Position numbers and translations under genes: made by a program
Shown here: piece by piece, positions 42,915-51,665 of the stretch
Numbering within the stretch: the first letter of the stretch is position 1
How the letters are laid out: each line of letters opens with the position of its first letter
Notes under the pieces: generated by a model
What the model was told of the DNA's origin: nothing
The model's input: only the letters and a program-made list of their open reading frames with translations
Databases searched by the model: none
Assembly: GCA_036499825.1 (NCBI GenBank)
Contig: DASYCZ010000032.1
Location: 186,001-250,000 of the forward strand
DNA: 64,000 nucleotides
DNA from: Paradevosia sp036499825
GTDB lineage: Bacteria > Pseudomonadota > Alphaproteobacteria > Rhizobiales > Devosiaceae
Reading direction: 5' to 3'

Positions 42915-43034
42915 GGCATTGGCCTAGCACGCACTTTTCTGCACCGCGCACCAGAAGTAACCTGAAGGTTAATGGAGCATCAGTAAATTTACTTAACGGG
43001 GGAAACCCGCGATCTGCCTGTGGATAACGCGGGT

Positions 43035-43412
43035 CTATTCGGCGTAGCGCGAATGAATGTCGCCCGCAGTCGTCCCGGCCTCGGTTAACAGCCGCACCAG
43101 GGCTTCATGCGCCGAGGCGGTGCAGGACCGGTAGAGCCGGGAAAACGCCGTGTATCCCTTGTTGAACGCACCCGCCAGCCGCTGCCGGCGGTCGTCGTCG
43201 GGCTGGTCGGCATTGATCAGCGACTCAGCCTGCGCCCGCCAGTCGGTGCTCTGCGCCTGGCACAGCGGATCGAGGAAATAGAGGCTCCCCATCACCTCGG
43301 CCAGCCGTTCCATTTCGGCCTGGTAGGGCGGATCGACGGCGAGGACAGGCGTCGGCGCCAGCATCAAGGCCAGCAGCGCCAATCTGCGAAGGAGACGAAA
43401 CAGCGCGTGCAT
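43035..43412 (-). CDS. TIGR02301 family exported protein
   Basis: The 125-residue protein begins with a basic signal peptide (M-H-A-L-F-R-L-L-R-R-L-A-L-L-A-L-M-L-A) and then the family motif P-P-Y-Q-A-E-M-E-R-L-A-E-V-M-G-S-L-Y-F-L, with two conserved cysteines (P-L-C-Q-A and R-S-C-T-A). TIGR02301 is restricted to alphaproteobacteria and has no known function. The ATG at 43412 has AGAGG ahead; a TTG at 43418 is less likely. It lies downstream of the NUDIX gene on the same strand. Confidence 0.82.
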   Translation of the reverse strand: MHALFRLLRRLALLALMLAPTPVLAVDPPYQAEMERLAEVMGSLYFLDPLCQAQSTDWRAQAESLINADQPDDDRRQRLAGAFNKGYTAFSRLYRSCTASAHEALVRLLTEAGTTAGDIHSRYAE

Positions 43413-43442
43413 GGGCAAACCTCTACTGGCGATCGGAGTGTA

Positions 43443-43835
43443 TCAATGCGCCGCCACGAGGGCCAGCGCCCGCTCCATCAGGAGGTCGAGCTTGCTGGTG
43501 GTGCGAAGCTCGTTGGCGTCCCCGGGGGCCACGAAGCGCCAGTCGGCGATTTCGTCGGACGGGGTGATGGTCCCCGAGAACGCAGTGCTGGCAAACACTG
43601 CAAGCCGCCAGGTGTCACCGAGCGACTGCACCTCCAGCAGCCTGGGATTGGCGAGCACCAATCCCAGCTCCTCGCCGATCTCACGGATGGCGCACTGCTC
43701 GATCGTCTCGCCCGGCTCGAGGCGCCCGCCGGGAAAGGTCCACAGATGCTGGTAGGGCGCATAGGCCCGCTTGATCAGCAGGACCTTGCCGGCCTGGATC
43801 AGGGCGACGCTGGCGGCGTTGGCGATGGGTGACAT
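43443..43835 (-). CDS. NUDIX hydrolase
   Basis: This is a 130-residue NUDIX pyrophosphatase with a complete box, G-x5-E-x7-R-E-x2-E-E-x-G (G-R-L-E-P-G-E followed by R-E-I-G-E-E-L-G-L). The substrate cannot be inferred; small single-domain proteins like this act on nucleotides, including oxidised ones, or on ADP-ribose. It is divergent from the SRAP gene. Confidence 0.9.
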   Translation of the reverse strand: MSPIANAASVALIQAGKVLLIKRAYAPYQHLWTFPGGRLEPGETIEQCAIREIGEELGLVLANPRLLEVQSLGDTWRLAVFASTAFSGTITPSDEIADWRFVAPGDANELRTTSKLDLLMERALALVAAH

Positions 43836-43930
43836 GGGCGAACCGGTTGTGACAATCGAACTTGGCCGTTTGCAGCCATCCGCTCAAGCCATTAGTGAGT
43901 GGGGGACGCGCCGCGGGAAGGACACCAGAC

Positions 43931-44662
43931 ATGTGTGGACGTTTTGCCATCACCGAGGTCTTGTCGCCAGAGGCGCTGGCCGAGATGTTCAACGTTCCCG
44001 AAGTGCCGGATTTTCCGCCGCGCTACAACATCGCGCCCACTCAGCCTATCCTCGCCGTCATGGAACAGCACGGCCATCGCCGCGCCAATCTGGTGCGCTG
44101 GGGCCTGGTGCCGGGCTGGGTCAAGGATCCGCGCGAGTTCCCGCTGGTCATCAATGCCCGCGTCGAAACCATGGGAGAAAAGCCGGCCTTTCGTGATGCG
44201 CTGAAGCACTTCCGCTGCATCGTCCCGGCCAGCGGCTATTACGAATGGCACACCGGCCCGGATAACAAGAAGCAGCCCTATTTCATCACGCTCGCCAGTG
44301 GCGAGCCGATGGCCTTTGCCAGTGTCTACGCCACCTGGATGGGCCCCCAGGGCGAGGAGATCGACACCGCGGCTCTCGTCACCACCGCCGCCAATGCCGA
44401 TGTCTCCCACATCCACCATCGCATGCCGGTCGTGCTGCCGATGTCGGCGGTCGATGACTGGCTGAACGTCCGCGAGGTCAGGGCGCACGACGCCTATCAA
44501 CTGGCGCTGCCGCTGCCGGTCGGCGCCCTGCGGGCCTATCCGGTCTCGACCCGCGTCGGCTCCAACAAGGTCGACGATCCGAGCCTGATCGAGGCCGTGA
44601 GCCTCACGCAGCCCGAACCCCCGGCGCCCAAGCCCGCAAGTGCGCAGCTCGACCTGTTCTAG
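43931..44662 (+). CDS. SRAP-domain protein (YedK/HMCES type)
   Basis: SRAP proteins bind single-stranded DNA and form a covalent thiazolidine link with abasic sites. The 243-residue protein starts M-C-G-R-F, so Cys2 becomes the N-terminal nucleophile after Met removal. The conserved N-A-R-V-E-T, Y-Y-E-W and H-H-R-M-P motifs are present. The ATG at 43931 is required for Cys2; the frame is open upstream. I looked for an alphaproteobacterial LexA box ahead and did not find a convincing one. It converges with the FAD oxidase gene, overlapping 4 bases. Confidence 0.93.
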   Translation: MCGRFAITEVLSPEALAEMFNVPEVPDFPPRYNIAPTQPILAVMEQHGHRRANLVRWGLVPGWVKDPREFPLVINARVETMGEKPAFRDALKHFRCIVPASGYYEWHTGPDNKKQPYFITLASGEPMAFASVYATWMGPQGEEIDTAALVTTAANADVSHIHHRMPVVLPMSAVDDWLNVREVRAHDAYQLALPLPVGALRAYPVSTRVGSNKVDDPSLIEAVSLTQPEPPAPKPASAQLDLF

Positions 44663-46071
44663 CCCAGCACCTTGCCGGGGTTGAGGATGCCCTTGGGGTC
44701 GAGCGCCTGCTTGATGGCGCGCATCATTTCCAGCGCCACCGGGTCCTTGTGCTGTTTCAGCAGTTCGGTTTTCAACTGGCCGATGCCATGCTCGGCCGAG
44801 ATCGAACCGCCCAGGCGCGTCACGATCTCGTAGATGGCCTCGTGCAAGGGCTCCGCCCCGGCCATGAAGGCCGCGCCGTCCGCGCCGACCGGCTGGCTGA
44901 AATTGAAGTGGATGTTGCCATCCCCCATATGCCCGAAGGGGCAGGGGCGAATGCCCGGGATCAGTTTTTCCGCCACCGCGCTGCCTTCGGCGATGAGCTG
45001 TGGGATCGCGGCGATCGGCACCGACACGTCGTGCTTGATCGAGGCGCCTTCCTTGCTCTGCACGTCCGACATCAGCTCGCGCGCCGACCACATCAGCATG
45101 CGGTCGGCAAGCGATTCGGCCATCACCGCGTCGGTGATCATGCCTTCGTTGAGGCCGTCCTCGAGCCCCAGTTGCAGCGAGCCGGCTGCCGTGCCTTTGG
45201 TCAGCGAAAGCTCCATCAGCGCATACCAGGGCGATTGCCGGGCCGTGGGGTCGCGATCGATCATCTTGTGCTTGAGCAGCATGTCGAGGCCGAGGCGCGG
45301 GATCAGCTCGAACGCTGTCAGGCGCCGGCCGACACGCTCCCGCAGGCGGTAGAACAGCCTGAGTGCATCGGCCGGCGAGGCTACGTCGACGATCGCCGTT
45401 TCGTGCCCCTCGGGCAATGGGAAGAGCTTCAGCGTCGCCGCCGTGATGATGCCGAGCGTGCCTTCGGCGCCCACCAGCAGGTCCTTGAGATCGTAGCCGG
45501 TATTGTCCTTCTTGAGGGCGCTGAGGCCGCCATAGAGCCGGCCATCGGCCAGCACTGCCTCGACGCCCATGCACAATTCCCTGGCATTGCCATAGGCCAG
45601 TACCTGCACGCCGCCGGCATTGGACGACAGCACGCCGCCGATGCGCGCCGAGCCCTGCGAGGCGATCCAGAGTGGCAGCATGGCGCCCTGCGCCTCCGCC
45701 ACTTTATGCGCGGCCTCCAGCGTCACGCCTGCCTCCAGGGTGATCACACCGGCATCGGCATCGACCGCCCGCACCTTGTCGAGCTTGATGAGGCTGATGA
45801 TCACCTCCTTGCCCGACAGCGGCACCTGCGCTCCCACCAGTCCGGTATTGCCGCCTTGCGGGATCAGCTTGATGTCATGTTCGAACGCCAGCCGCGCCAC
45901 CGCCTGCACCTCTTCGACGCTGGCCGGCAGCACCACTGCGACTGCCGTCTGGTGGAAACGGCGCCTGGGCTCGTTGAGATAGGCGCCCATATTGGCGGGG
46001 TCGGAAATGACGGCTCCGGCCCCGAGAAGGCCTGTGAGTGCGTCGACGATTTGCGTAGCGGTAAGGGACAT
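44659..46071 (-). CDS. FAD-linked oxidase (GlcD / D-2-hydroxyacid dehydrogenase type)
   Basis: The 470-residue protein belongs to the FAD-binding PCMH/VAO group that oxidises D-2-hydroxyacids. The FAD motif is I-P-Q-G-G-N-T-G-L-V-G-A, with the later S-N-A-G-G and N-T-G-Y-D-L-K-D-L. The C-terminal domain shows G-H-M-G-D-G-N-I-H and S-A-E-H-G-I-G. Candidates include D-lactate, glycolate or D-2-hydroxyglutarate; the sequence does not decide. The start is M-S-L-T-A-T-Q at 46071; the longer open frame beyond is antisense to fabI. Confidence 0.88.
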   Translation of the reverse strand: MSLTATQIVDALTGLLGAGAVISDPANMGAYLNEPRRRFHQTAVAVVLPASVEEVQAVARLAFEHDIKLIPQGGNTGLVGAQVPLSGKEVIISLIKLDKVRAVDADAGVITLEAGVTLEAAHKVAEAQGAMLPLWIASQGSARIGGVLSSNAGGVQVLAYGNARELCMGVEAVLADGRLYGGLSALKKDNTGYDLKDLLVGAEGTLGIITAATLKLFPLPEGHETAIVDVASPADALRLFYRLRERVGRRLTAFELIPRLGLDMLLKHKMIDRDPTARQSPWYALMELSLTKGTAAGSLQLGLEDGLNEGMITDAVMAESLADRMLMWSARELMSDVQSKEGASIKHDVSVPIAAIPQLIAEGSAVAEKLIPGIRPCPFGHMGDGNIHFNFSQPVGADGAAFMAGAEPLHEAIYEIVTRLGGSISAEHGIGQLKTELLKQHKDPVALEMMRAIKQALDPKGILNPGKVLG

Positions 46072-46194
46072 GGAGGGGACATTAGGCGGTCGGCGCATGA
46101 GCGGGAAGCCAGAACTTGGCCGGGAAGCTAGAACTTGCCCGGCCACCGGCCCTGTGCGACAAGCGGACCAGTCGAAATCGCAAAGGGAAAATCC

Positions 46195-47001
46195 ATGGCG
46201 GAAGGTTTGATGGCCGGTAAGCGCGGCCTGATCATGGGCGTCGCCAACAACCGCTCCATCGCCTGGGGCATCGCCAAGGCGCTGCATGCCCATGGCGCCG
46301 AGATCGCCTTCAGCTACCAGGGCGAGGCGCTGAAAAAGCGCGTCGAGCCACTGGCTGCCGAAATCGGCTCGGACTTTCTCGTCGAATGCGACGTGACCAA
46401 TGGCCCGGCCATGGACGAGACCTTCGCCCAGCTCAAATCCCGCTGGGGCAAGATCGATTTCCTCGTGCACGCCATCGGCTTTTCCAACAAGGAAGAGCTC
46501 GACGGCCGCTATGTCGATACCAGCCCCGAGAACTTCGCCCTCACCATGAATATCTCGGTCTATTCGCTGACGGCCGTCGCCAAGCGCGCCGAGCCGTTGA
46601 TGACCGATGGCGGCTCCATCCTGACGCTGACTTATTACGGCGCCGAGAAGGTCATGCCGAACTACAACGTCATGGGTGTCGCCAAGGCCGCGCTCGAGAC
46701 CTCGGTCAAATATCTGGCCGCCGACCTCGGCCCCAGGAACATCCGCGTCAACGCCATCTCCGCCGGCCCCATCAAGACGCTGGCGGCCTCCGGCATTTCC
46801 GATTTCCGCATGATGCTGCACTGGGTGGAGGCCAATGCGCCGCTGCGCAAGAATGTCAGCATCGAGGAAGTCGGCAATTCCGGCCTCTATTTCCTTTCCG
46901 ATCTGTCGAGTGGCACCACGGGCGAAATTCACCACGTGGATTCCGGCTACAACATCATCGGCATGAAGACCATCAACGACGACGAGACCGCCGCCGAATA
47001 G
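46195..47001 (+). CDS. fabI: Enoyl-ACP reductase (NADH)
   Basis: FabI completes each round of fatty-acid elongation and is the triclosan target. The 268-residue short-chain reductase has the nucleotide site G-V-A-N-N-R-S-I-A-W-G-I-A, the catalytic Y157-x6-K164 (Y-N-V-M-G-V-A-K), and Y147 in T-Y-Y-G-A-E. The ATG at 46195 follows AAAGGGAAAA. Divergent from the FAD oxidase gene and 23 bases ahead of a phosphatase gene on the same strand. Confidence 0.95.
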   Translation: MAEGLMAGKRGLIMGVANNRSIAWGIAKALHAHGAEIAFSYQGEALKKRVEPLAAEIGSDFLVECDVTNGPAMDETFAQLKSRWGKIDFLVHAIGFSNKEELDGRYVDTSPENFALTMNISVYSLTAVAKRAEPLMTDGGSILTLTYYGAEKVMPNYNVMGVAKAALETSVKYLAADLGPRNIRVNAISAGPIKTLAASGISDFRMMLHWVEANAPLRKNVSIEEVGNSGLYFLSDLSSGTTGEIHHVDSGYNIIGMKTINDDETAAE

Positions 47002-47024
47002 GCCGTCTCGCACCGGGGTTCACC

Positions 47025-47645
47025 ATGAGTGCACTGCAGTGGCCGGAACTTTACTTCATCCGGCATGGTGAAACTGCGTGGAATGCCGAGCGGCGCTATC
47101 AGGGGCGCCGCGACATTCCGCTCAACCCCAGGGGCCAGGGCCAGGCGGACGCCAACGGGGTGACGCTGCGCCGCCTGTTCGACAAGCGCCGGATCGATCC
47201 GGCCGGGCTCGAATGGCATGTTTCCCCGTTGGGCCGGGCTCGCGAAACCATGCAGCGCATCCGGGCCGCCTTCGACGGACCGCTCCCGGAGGTCGAGATC
47301 GACCCGCGCCTGGTGGAGATCTCGTTCGGCGCACTTGAAGGCCTGCTGCATGACGAGCTGCCCGAACACGTCGCTATCGCGCCGGGCGGCCGCGGTCCCG
47401 ATTACTGGCACTTCCGCCCCGATGGCGGGGAGAACTACGCCGATGTCGAAGCCCGGCTGACCGATTTCTCCATGGTTCTCAATGGCCCCTCCGTGGTCGT
47501 CGCCCATGGTGGCATCGCCCGCGTCCTGCGCGTCCTCATCGAACATGCGCCTGTGGGCGACGTTATCAACTGGGCCCCGCCCCAGGACGTCATCATGCAT
47601 TTCACCGAGGGCAGGCTCGAGTTGATCCGGGCCGGCGACATATAG
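47025..47645 (+). CDS. Histidine phosphatase family protein
   Basis: The 206-residue protein is a phosphoglycerate-mutase-like phosphatase with the catalytic R-H-G-E in Y-F-I-R-H-G-E-T-A-W-N and the second His in V-V-V-A-H-G-G-I-A. It starts 23 bases after fabI and is probably in the same transcript. The substrate is unknown; family members act on sugar phosphates, nucleotides or cobamide intermediates. The frame reaches further upstream only as a shadow within fabI. Confidence 0.88.
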   Translation: MSALQWPELYFIRHGETAWNAERRYQGRRDIPLNPRGQGQADANGVTLRRLFDKRRIDPAGLEWHVSPLGRARETMQRIRAAFDGPLPEVEIDPRLVEISFGALEGLLHDELPEHVAIAPGGRGPDYWHFRPDGGENYADVEARLTDFSMVLNGPSVVVAHGGIARVLRVLIEHAPVGDVINWAPPQDVIMHFTEGRLELIRAGDI

Positions 47646-47737
47646 CCTGCCTTCGCCTCGACGATCGGCTCGATTGACGCAGGCGTGCCCGGCTCCTAGA
47701 ACGTCGGCAGCTCAGCTTTCTCCGCCAGGACCATCCG

Positions 47738-48844
47738 ATGTCTGACAATAGTTTCGGCCAGCTTTTCCGCTTCACCAGCTGGGGCGAGAGCCATGGGCCG
47801 GCGATTGGCGTGGTCGTTGACGGCTGCCCTCCGGGCCTTGCCATCAGCGCCGAAATCATCCAGCGCGATCTCGATCGCCGCAAGCCGGGCCAGTCGCGCT
47901 TTACCACGCAGCGCCGCGAAGACGATGCGGTGAAAATCCTCTCCGGCGTATTCGAGGACGACCGCACCGATGGTCTGCGCACCACCGGCACGCCGATCTC
48001 GCTACTGATCGAGAACACCGACCAGCGCTCCAAGGACTATACGGAGATCCGCGACAAATATCGTCCGGGCCATGCCGATTTCACCTACCACCAGAAATAC
48101 GGCATCCGCGACTATCGCGGTGGTGGCCGGTCCTCGGCGCGCGAAACCGCCTCGCGCGTTGCCGCCGGCGCCATCGCGCGCCTCGTCATCTCTGAGGTCA
48201 AGGTCCGCGCCAGCCTGGTGCAGGTTGGGCCGCACAAGATCGACTACAACAATTTCGACTGGGATCAGGTCGACCAGAACCCGTTCTTCTGCGCCGACGC
48301 CAAGGCCGCTGAACTTTGGGCTGACTATCTCGATGGCCTGCGCAAATCCGGCAACTCCGCCGGGGCGGTGATCGAGGTCGTGGCCGAAAATGTGCCGGTC
48401 GGCTGGGGCGCGCCGGTCTATGGCAAGCTCAGCGCGGACCTCGCTTCCGCCATGATGAGCATCAATGCCGTCAAGGGCGTCGAAATCGGTGCCGGCATGG
48501 GCGCCGCGAGCCTTACGGGCACCGAGAATGCCGATGAGATGCGGGCAGGCTCCAACGCGCCGTATTTCCTCTCCAATTCGGCGGGTGGCATCTTGGGCGG
48601 CATTTCCAACGGTGATCCCGTTGTGGTGCGCTTCGCCGTGAAACCGACTTCCTCGATATTGACGCCGCGCCAGACGGTGACGACGGAAAACCAGGATACC
48701 GATATCGTCACCAAGGGCCGCCACGATCCGTGTGTCGGCATCCGTGCCGTGCCGATCGGGGAGGCCATGATGGCCGTGACGCTGGCCGATCATTTCCTGC
48801 GCCATCGCGGCCAGACCGGCCGCGATGGCGGAGTTGGTTACTAA
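47738..48844 (+). CDS. aroC: Chorismate synthase
   Basis: AroC makes chorismate from EPSP with reduced FMN, the last shikimate step. The 368-residue protein has all family signatures: G-E-S-H-G-P-A-I-G near the N-terminus, G-G-G-R-S-S-A-R-E-T and the C-terminal R-H-D-P-C-V-G-I-R-A-V-P. Length is normal. It converges with the aldo/keto reductase gene, 3 bases apart. Confidence 0.97.
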   Translation: MSDNSFGQLFRFTSWGESHGPAIGVVVDGCPPGLAISAEIIQRDLDRRKPGQSRFTTQRREDDAVKILSGVFEDDRTDGLRTTGTPISLLIENTDQRSKDYTEIRDKYRPGHADFTYHQKYGIRDYRGGGRSSARETASRVAAGAIARLVISEVKVRASLVQVGPHKIDYNNFDWDQVDQNPFFCADAKAAELWADYLDGLRKSGNSAGAVIEVVAENVPVGWGAPVYGKLSADLASAMMSINAVKGVEIGAGMGAASLTGTENADEMRAGSNAPYFLSNSAGGILGGISNGDPVVVRFAVKPTSSILTPRQTVTTENQDTDIVTKGRHDPCVGIRAVPIGEAMMAVTLADHFLRHRGQTGRDGGVGY

Positions 48845-48847
48845 GCC

Positions 48848-49837
48848 TTAGAAGCGCTGCGCCGCTTCCGGCTTGTTGGCGACGATTTCCTCGATCTTGG
48901 CCAAAACGTCCGGGGTCAGCTTGCTGCGGCTATCGAGCGCCTTGAGGTTGTCGACGAGCTGGTCGCGCTTGGAGGCGCCCAGGATGACCGTCGACACGTT
49001 CGGGTTATTGAGGCACCACAACAGCGCCAGGTGATGGATCGGCATGCCCAGTTCGTCCGAGAGCTTGGCGAGCTTCTTGACCTTTTCGAGCCGTGCCTGG
49101 CCCTCGGGGCTTTCGAGATTGTTCTTCAGCCATTCATAGCCCGGCAGGTTCAGGCGGCTGTCCTGCGGAATGCCGTCATTGTACTTGCCGGTGAGAATGC
49201 CCGACGCGAGCGGTGACCAGATCGTGGTGCCCAGGCCGACCAGGTCGTAGAGCGGGCGGAACTCGCCCTCCACCTTCTGGCGGGTGAACAGGTTGTATTG
49301 CGGCTGTTCCATCGTCGGGGGCGTCAGGCCATTGGCCCGCGCCACGCCCCAGGCCTCGGTGATCTGCTGCGCCGACCATTCCGAGGTGCCCCAATAGAGC
49401 ACCTTGCCCTGCAGGATCAAATTGTGCATGGCGCGCACGGTTTCCTCGATGGGCGTATCGACATCGGGGCGGTGGCAGAAATAGAGGTCGAGATACTCGA
49501 CCTGCAGGCGCTTCAGCGCTGCATGGCAGGCGTCGGTGACGTGCTTGTAGCTCAGGCCCTTCTGCGTCGGCTTGTCGCCACCCCAGAACACCTTGGAGGA
49601 AACCGCATAGCTGTCGCGGTTCCATTTGAGCTGCGCCAGGGCCTCGCCCATCACCTTTTCGGCGGCGCCGCGCTCATAGCCTTCGGCATTGTCGAAGAAA
49701 TTGACCCCGTGATCGTAAGCCAGCGCCATCATGTTGACGGCGGCGTTCTCGTTCACCTGCTTGGCGAAGGTAACCCACGCGCCGAAGGAAAACTCGCTGA
49801 CTTTGAGGCCGGATTTGCCCAAACGCCGATATTCCAT
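48848..49837 (-). CDS. Aldo/keto reductase of the Kv-beta-like type
   Basis: The 329-residue protein is an NADPH-dependent aldo/keto reductase of the group related to voltage-gated channel beta subunits and YghZ. The catalytic tetrad is visible: D and Y in F-F-D-N-A-E-G-Y, K in S-S-K-V-F-W-G-G, and H in Y-F-C-H-R-P-D. The C-terminal cofactor loop is G-A-S-K-R-D-Q-L. The substrate is unknown, probably small carbonyls such as methylglyoxal. Confidence 0.93.
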   Translation of the reverse strand: MEYRRLGKSGLKVSEFSFGAWVTFAKQVNENAAVNMMALAYDHGVNFFDNAEGYERGAAEKVMGEALAQLKWNRDSYAVSSKVFWGGDKPTQKGLSYKHVTDACHAALKRLQVEYLDLYFCHRPDVDTPIEETVRAMHNLILQGKVLYWGTSEWSAQQITEAWGVARANGLTPPTMEQPQYNLFTRQKVEGEFRPLYDLVGLGTTIWSPLASGILTGKYNDGIPQDSRLNLPGYEWLKNNLESPEGQARLEKVKKLAKLSDELGMPIHHLALLWCLNNPNVSTVILGASKRDQLVDNLKALDSRSKLTPDVLAKIEEIVANKPEAAQRF

Positions 49838-50011
49838 TGTCTCACCTGTGATTTGGCTTGAGTCGAAAGAGGAGGGGGCCGGATGCCTCCACCGCCAAGG
49901 CGATGAGAGCTCCGGTCGAATGCTTTCGTGATGGGGGTTGTCTAACAGAGGGGATACACCGGAACAATCGTTAGTTGCCGATGAAGACGCTTTGATGATG
50001 GTGCCGCGCCC

Positions 50012-50623
50012 TCATCTATCCGGCAGATCGGTGTCTTTTTCTGTCGGATTCAGCCGCCCGACCTCCGCGATCCGGACATAGAGTTCGAGAAGCGGCGTTA
50101 CCAGTTTTTGGCTGGCCGCCGTCACCTGTGCGGTATAGGCCGCGACTTCCGCATCGCTTTCGACGCTTTTTCCGGCATTGGCGAAAATCACCCCCATCAT
50201 TGCGTTCATGGCGGCGTTCACATCCGCCGCGGCCTTGGGGCCGCCGGCGCTGGTGAACATGGGCAGCAATGACAGGTTCTGGGCACTGACCTCGCCGATG
50301 ATCTGCTGCAGCTTGAAGACATCGTCCTGCACGTCCTGGCCGGCGGCGAGTTTTTGCGTCACGACGCCATAAAGCCCCTGGAATGCCTCCATCTTGGTGC
50401 GCAGGTCGCCATAGTTGCGAATGACGAAATCCGTCTTGATCTTCTGCGCTTCGAACTCGGCGTTGACCAGCGGCGCCAGATAGTAGGTGCCGGCCGCCCC
50501 TGCGAGCAGCACCATCAGCGTCATCCATATCGGGGTTCGGTCGGCGACCAGGAAGGATTGCACCGCCCGCCGGCGTGGTGCCTTCTTTTCGTCTTGAGCC
50601 ATTTCGCCCATCGCTGCCCCCAT
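50012..50623 (-). CDS. Unknown membrane-anchored helical protein
   Basis: The 203-residue protein has one membrane helix (about residues 33-52, W-M-T-L-M-V-L-L-A-G-A-A-G-T-Y-Y) after a basic N-terminus, then a mainly helical extracytoplasmic domain. GGGAGAG lies 7 bases before the ATG at 50623, which decides the start over two in-frame ATG codons just downstream. No family is recognised; the helical region resembles a ligand-binding four-helix bundle in composition only. It follows tlyA on the same strand, 40 bases away. Confidence 0.65.
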   Translation of the reverse strand: MGAAMGEMAQDEKKAPRRRAVQSFLVADRTPIWMTLMVLLAGAAGTYYLAPLVNAEFEAQKIKTDFVIRNYGDLRTKMEAFQGLYGVVTQKLAAGQDVQDDVFKLQQIIGEVSAQNLSLLPMFTSAGGPKAAADVNAAMNAMMGVIFANAGKSVESDAEVAAYTAQVTAASQKLVTPLLELYVRIAEVGRLNPTEKDTDLPDR

Positions 50624-50663
50624 TCGCCGCTCTCCCGCATCGGTGCGGGTGGAGGAGCTCCTG

Positions 50664-51410
50664 TCAAGCCGCAGGCTTCATAAGCACCGCGACCGTTTCC
50701 AGATTGCCGTCGCCCCCGGCGATGGGCGAGGGCAGGGTAAGGCGCAACTGCCAGCCTTCCGCCTTGAGGAAAGCCAGGACGTCCGCGATCGATTGGGCGA
50801 TCGCCTCGGGGTCCGTGACGATGCCGCCCTTGCCGATATTGTCGCGGCCAACCTCGAATTGCGGCTTGATCAGGATCACCGCATCGGCACCCGGCGGGCA
50901 CAGCGCCAGGGGCGCTGCCAGCACCTTCACCACAGACACGAAACTGATGTCGCAAACCAGGAGATCGATCGCATCGGGTATGAGCTGGGTGTCGAGGTCG
51001 CGGGCGTTGACGCCTTCGAGGCTCACCACGCGCGCACTGCCGCGGAGCCGGTGATGCAACTGGTCCTGGCCCACATCGACGGCATAGATCTTTACCGCGC
51101 CAGCCTCCATCAGCACTTGCGTGAAGCCGCCCGTGGAGCTGCCGACATCGAGGCAGGTCTTGCCCTCGACGGCGATGCCGCCCGCCTCCAGTCCGGCAAG
51201 CAGCTTCAGTGCCGCGCGCGACACATAGCGCGAAGCCGGATCGTCTAGCGTGATGACATCCTCGGTCATCACCATCTGGTTGGCTTTGCTGGCGATCTCG
51301 CCATTGACGGTGACGGTGCCGCGCAGGATGGCGTCGCGCGCCCTGGCCCGGCTAGGCAGCAGCTTGCGGGCTTCAAGCGCTACGTCGAGCCGTATCCGTC
51401 GTTCGGGCAT
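50664..51410 (-). CDS. tlyA: TlyA family rRNA 2'-O-methyltransferase
   Basis: TlyA methylates ribose of 16S and 23S rRNA; some members are called hemolysins for historical reasons. The 248-residue protein has an N-terminal S4 RNA-binding domain (R-I-R-L-D-V-A-L to V-T-V-N-G) and a C-terminal Rossmann methyltransferase domain (C-L-D-V-G-S-S-T-G-G-F-T) with F-E-V-G-R and the FtsJ-like K-P-Q region. The ATG at 51410 is 4 bases after the xseB stop, so it is translationally coupled. In relatives dxs commonly lies between xseB and tlyA; here it is absent. Confidence 0.9.
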   Translation of the reverse strand: MPERRIRLDVALEARKLLPSRARARDAILRGTVTVNGEIASKANQMVMTEDVITLDDPASRYVSRAALKLLAGLEAGGIAVEGKTCLDVGSSTGGFTQVLMEAGAVKIYAVDVGQDQLHHRLRGSARVVSLEGVNARDLDTQLIPDAIDLLVCDISFVSVVKVLAAPLALCPPGADAVILIKPQFEVGRDNIGKGGIVTDPEAIAQSIADVLAFLKAEGWQLRLTLPSPIAGGDGNLETVAVLMKPAA

Positions 51411-51414
51411 CGCG

Positions 51415-51663
51415 TCAGGCGTCGAGTGGTTCTGTGCCGGTCGGCTTGCCGTCACGCGACAGGGTGATCTTCTCGATGCGGGCCTCTGCCGTTTTCAGCA
51501 GCGTCTCGCAATGTGTCTTCAGCGCTTCGCCGCGCTCATAGATGACGATCGATTCCTGCAACGGCGCGCGGCCGCTCTCCAGTTTCTGGACAATGGTTTC
51601 CAGTTCTTCGAGCGCCTTTTCGAAGCTCATCGCCTTGACGTCTTCATTGGTGGTCTCGGCCAT
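51415..51663 (-). CDS. xseB: Exodeoxyribonuclease VII small subunit
   Basis: XseB is the small subunit of ExoVII, which degrades single-stranded DNA with XseA. The 82-residue protein shows the family pattern F-E-K-A-L-E-E-L-E-T-I-V, L-E-S-G-R-A-P-L-Q-E-S and Y-E-R-G-E-A-L-K. It lies 2 bases downstream of the deacetylase gene and 4 bases upstream of tlyA. xseA is not in the window. Confidence 0.95.
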   Translation of the reverse strand: MAETTNEDVKAMSFEKALEELETIVQKLESGRAPLQESIVIYERGEALKTHCETLLKTAEARIEKITLSRDGKPTGTEPLDA

Positions 51664-51665
51664 GG

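Noticed and set aside
43836..43930. LexA-type box ahead of the SRAP gene
   Set aside because: Two GAAC motifs occur, but 14 bases apart and in direct orientation, not the GTTC-N7-GTTC arrangement of alphaproteobacterial LexA.
44659..47013. A 784-codon open frame on the minus strand through the FAD oxidase
   Set aside because: The part beyond 46071 is antisense to fabI, which has full catalytic motifs; the upstream codons have no family similarity, and the oxidase begins normally at 46071.
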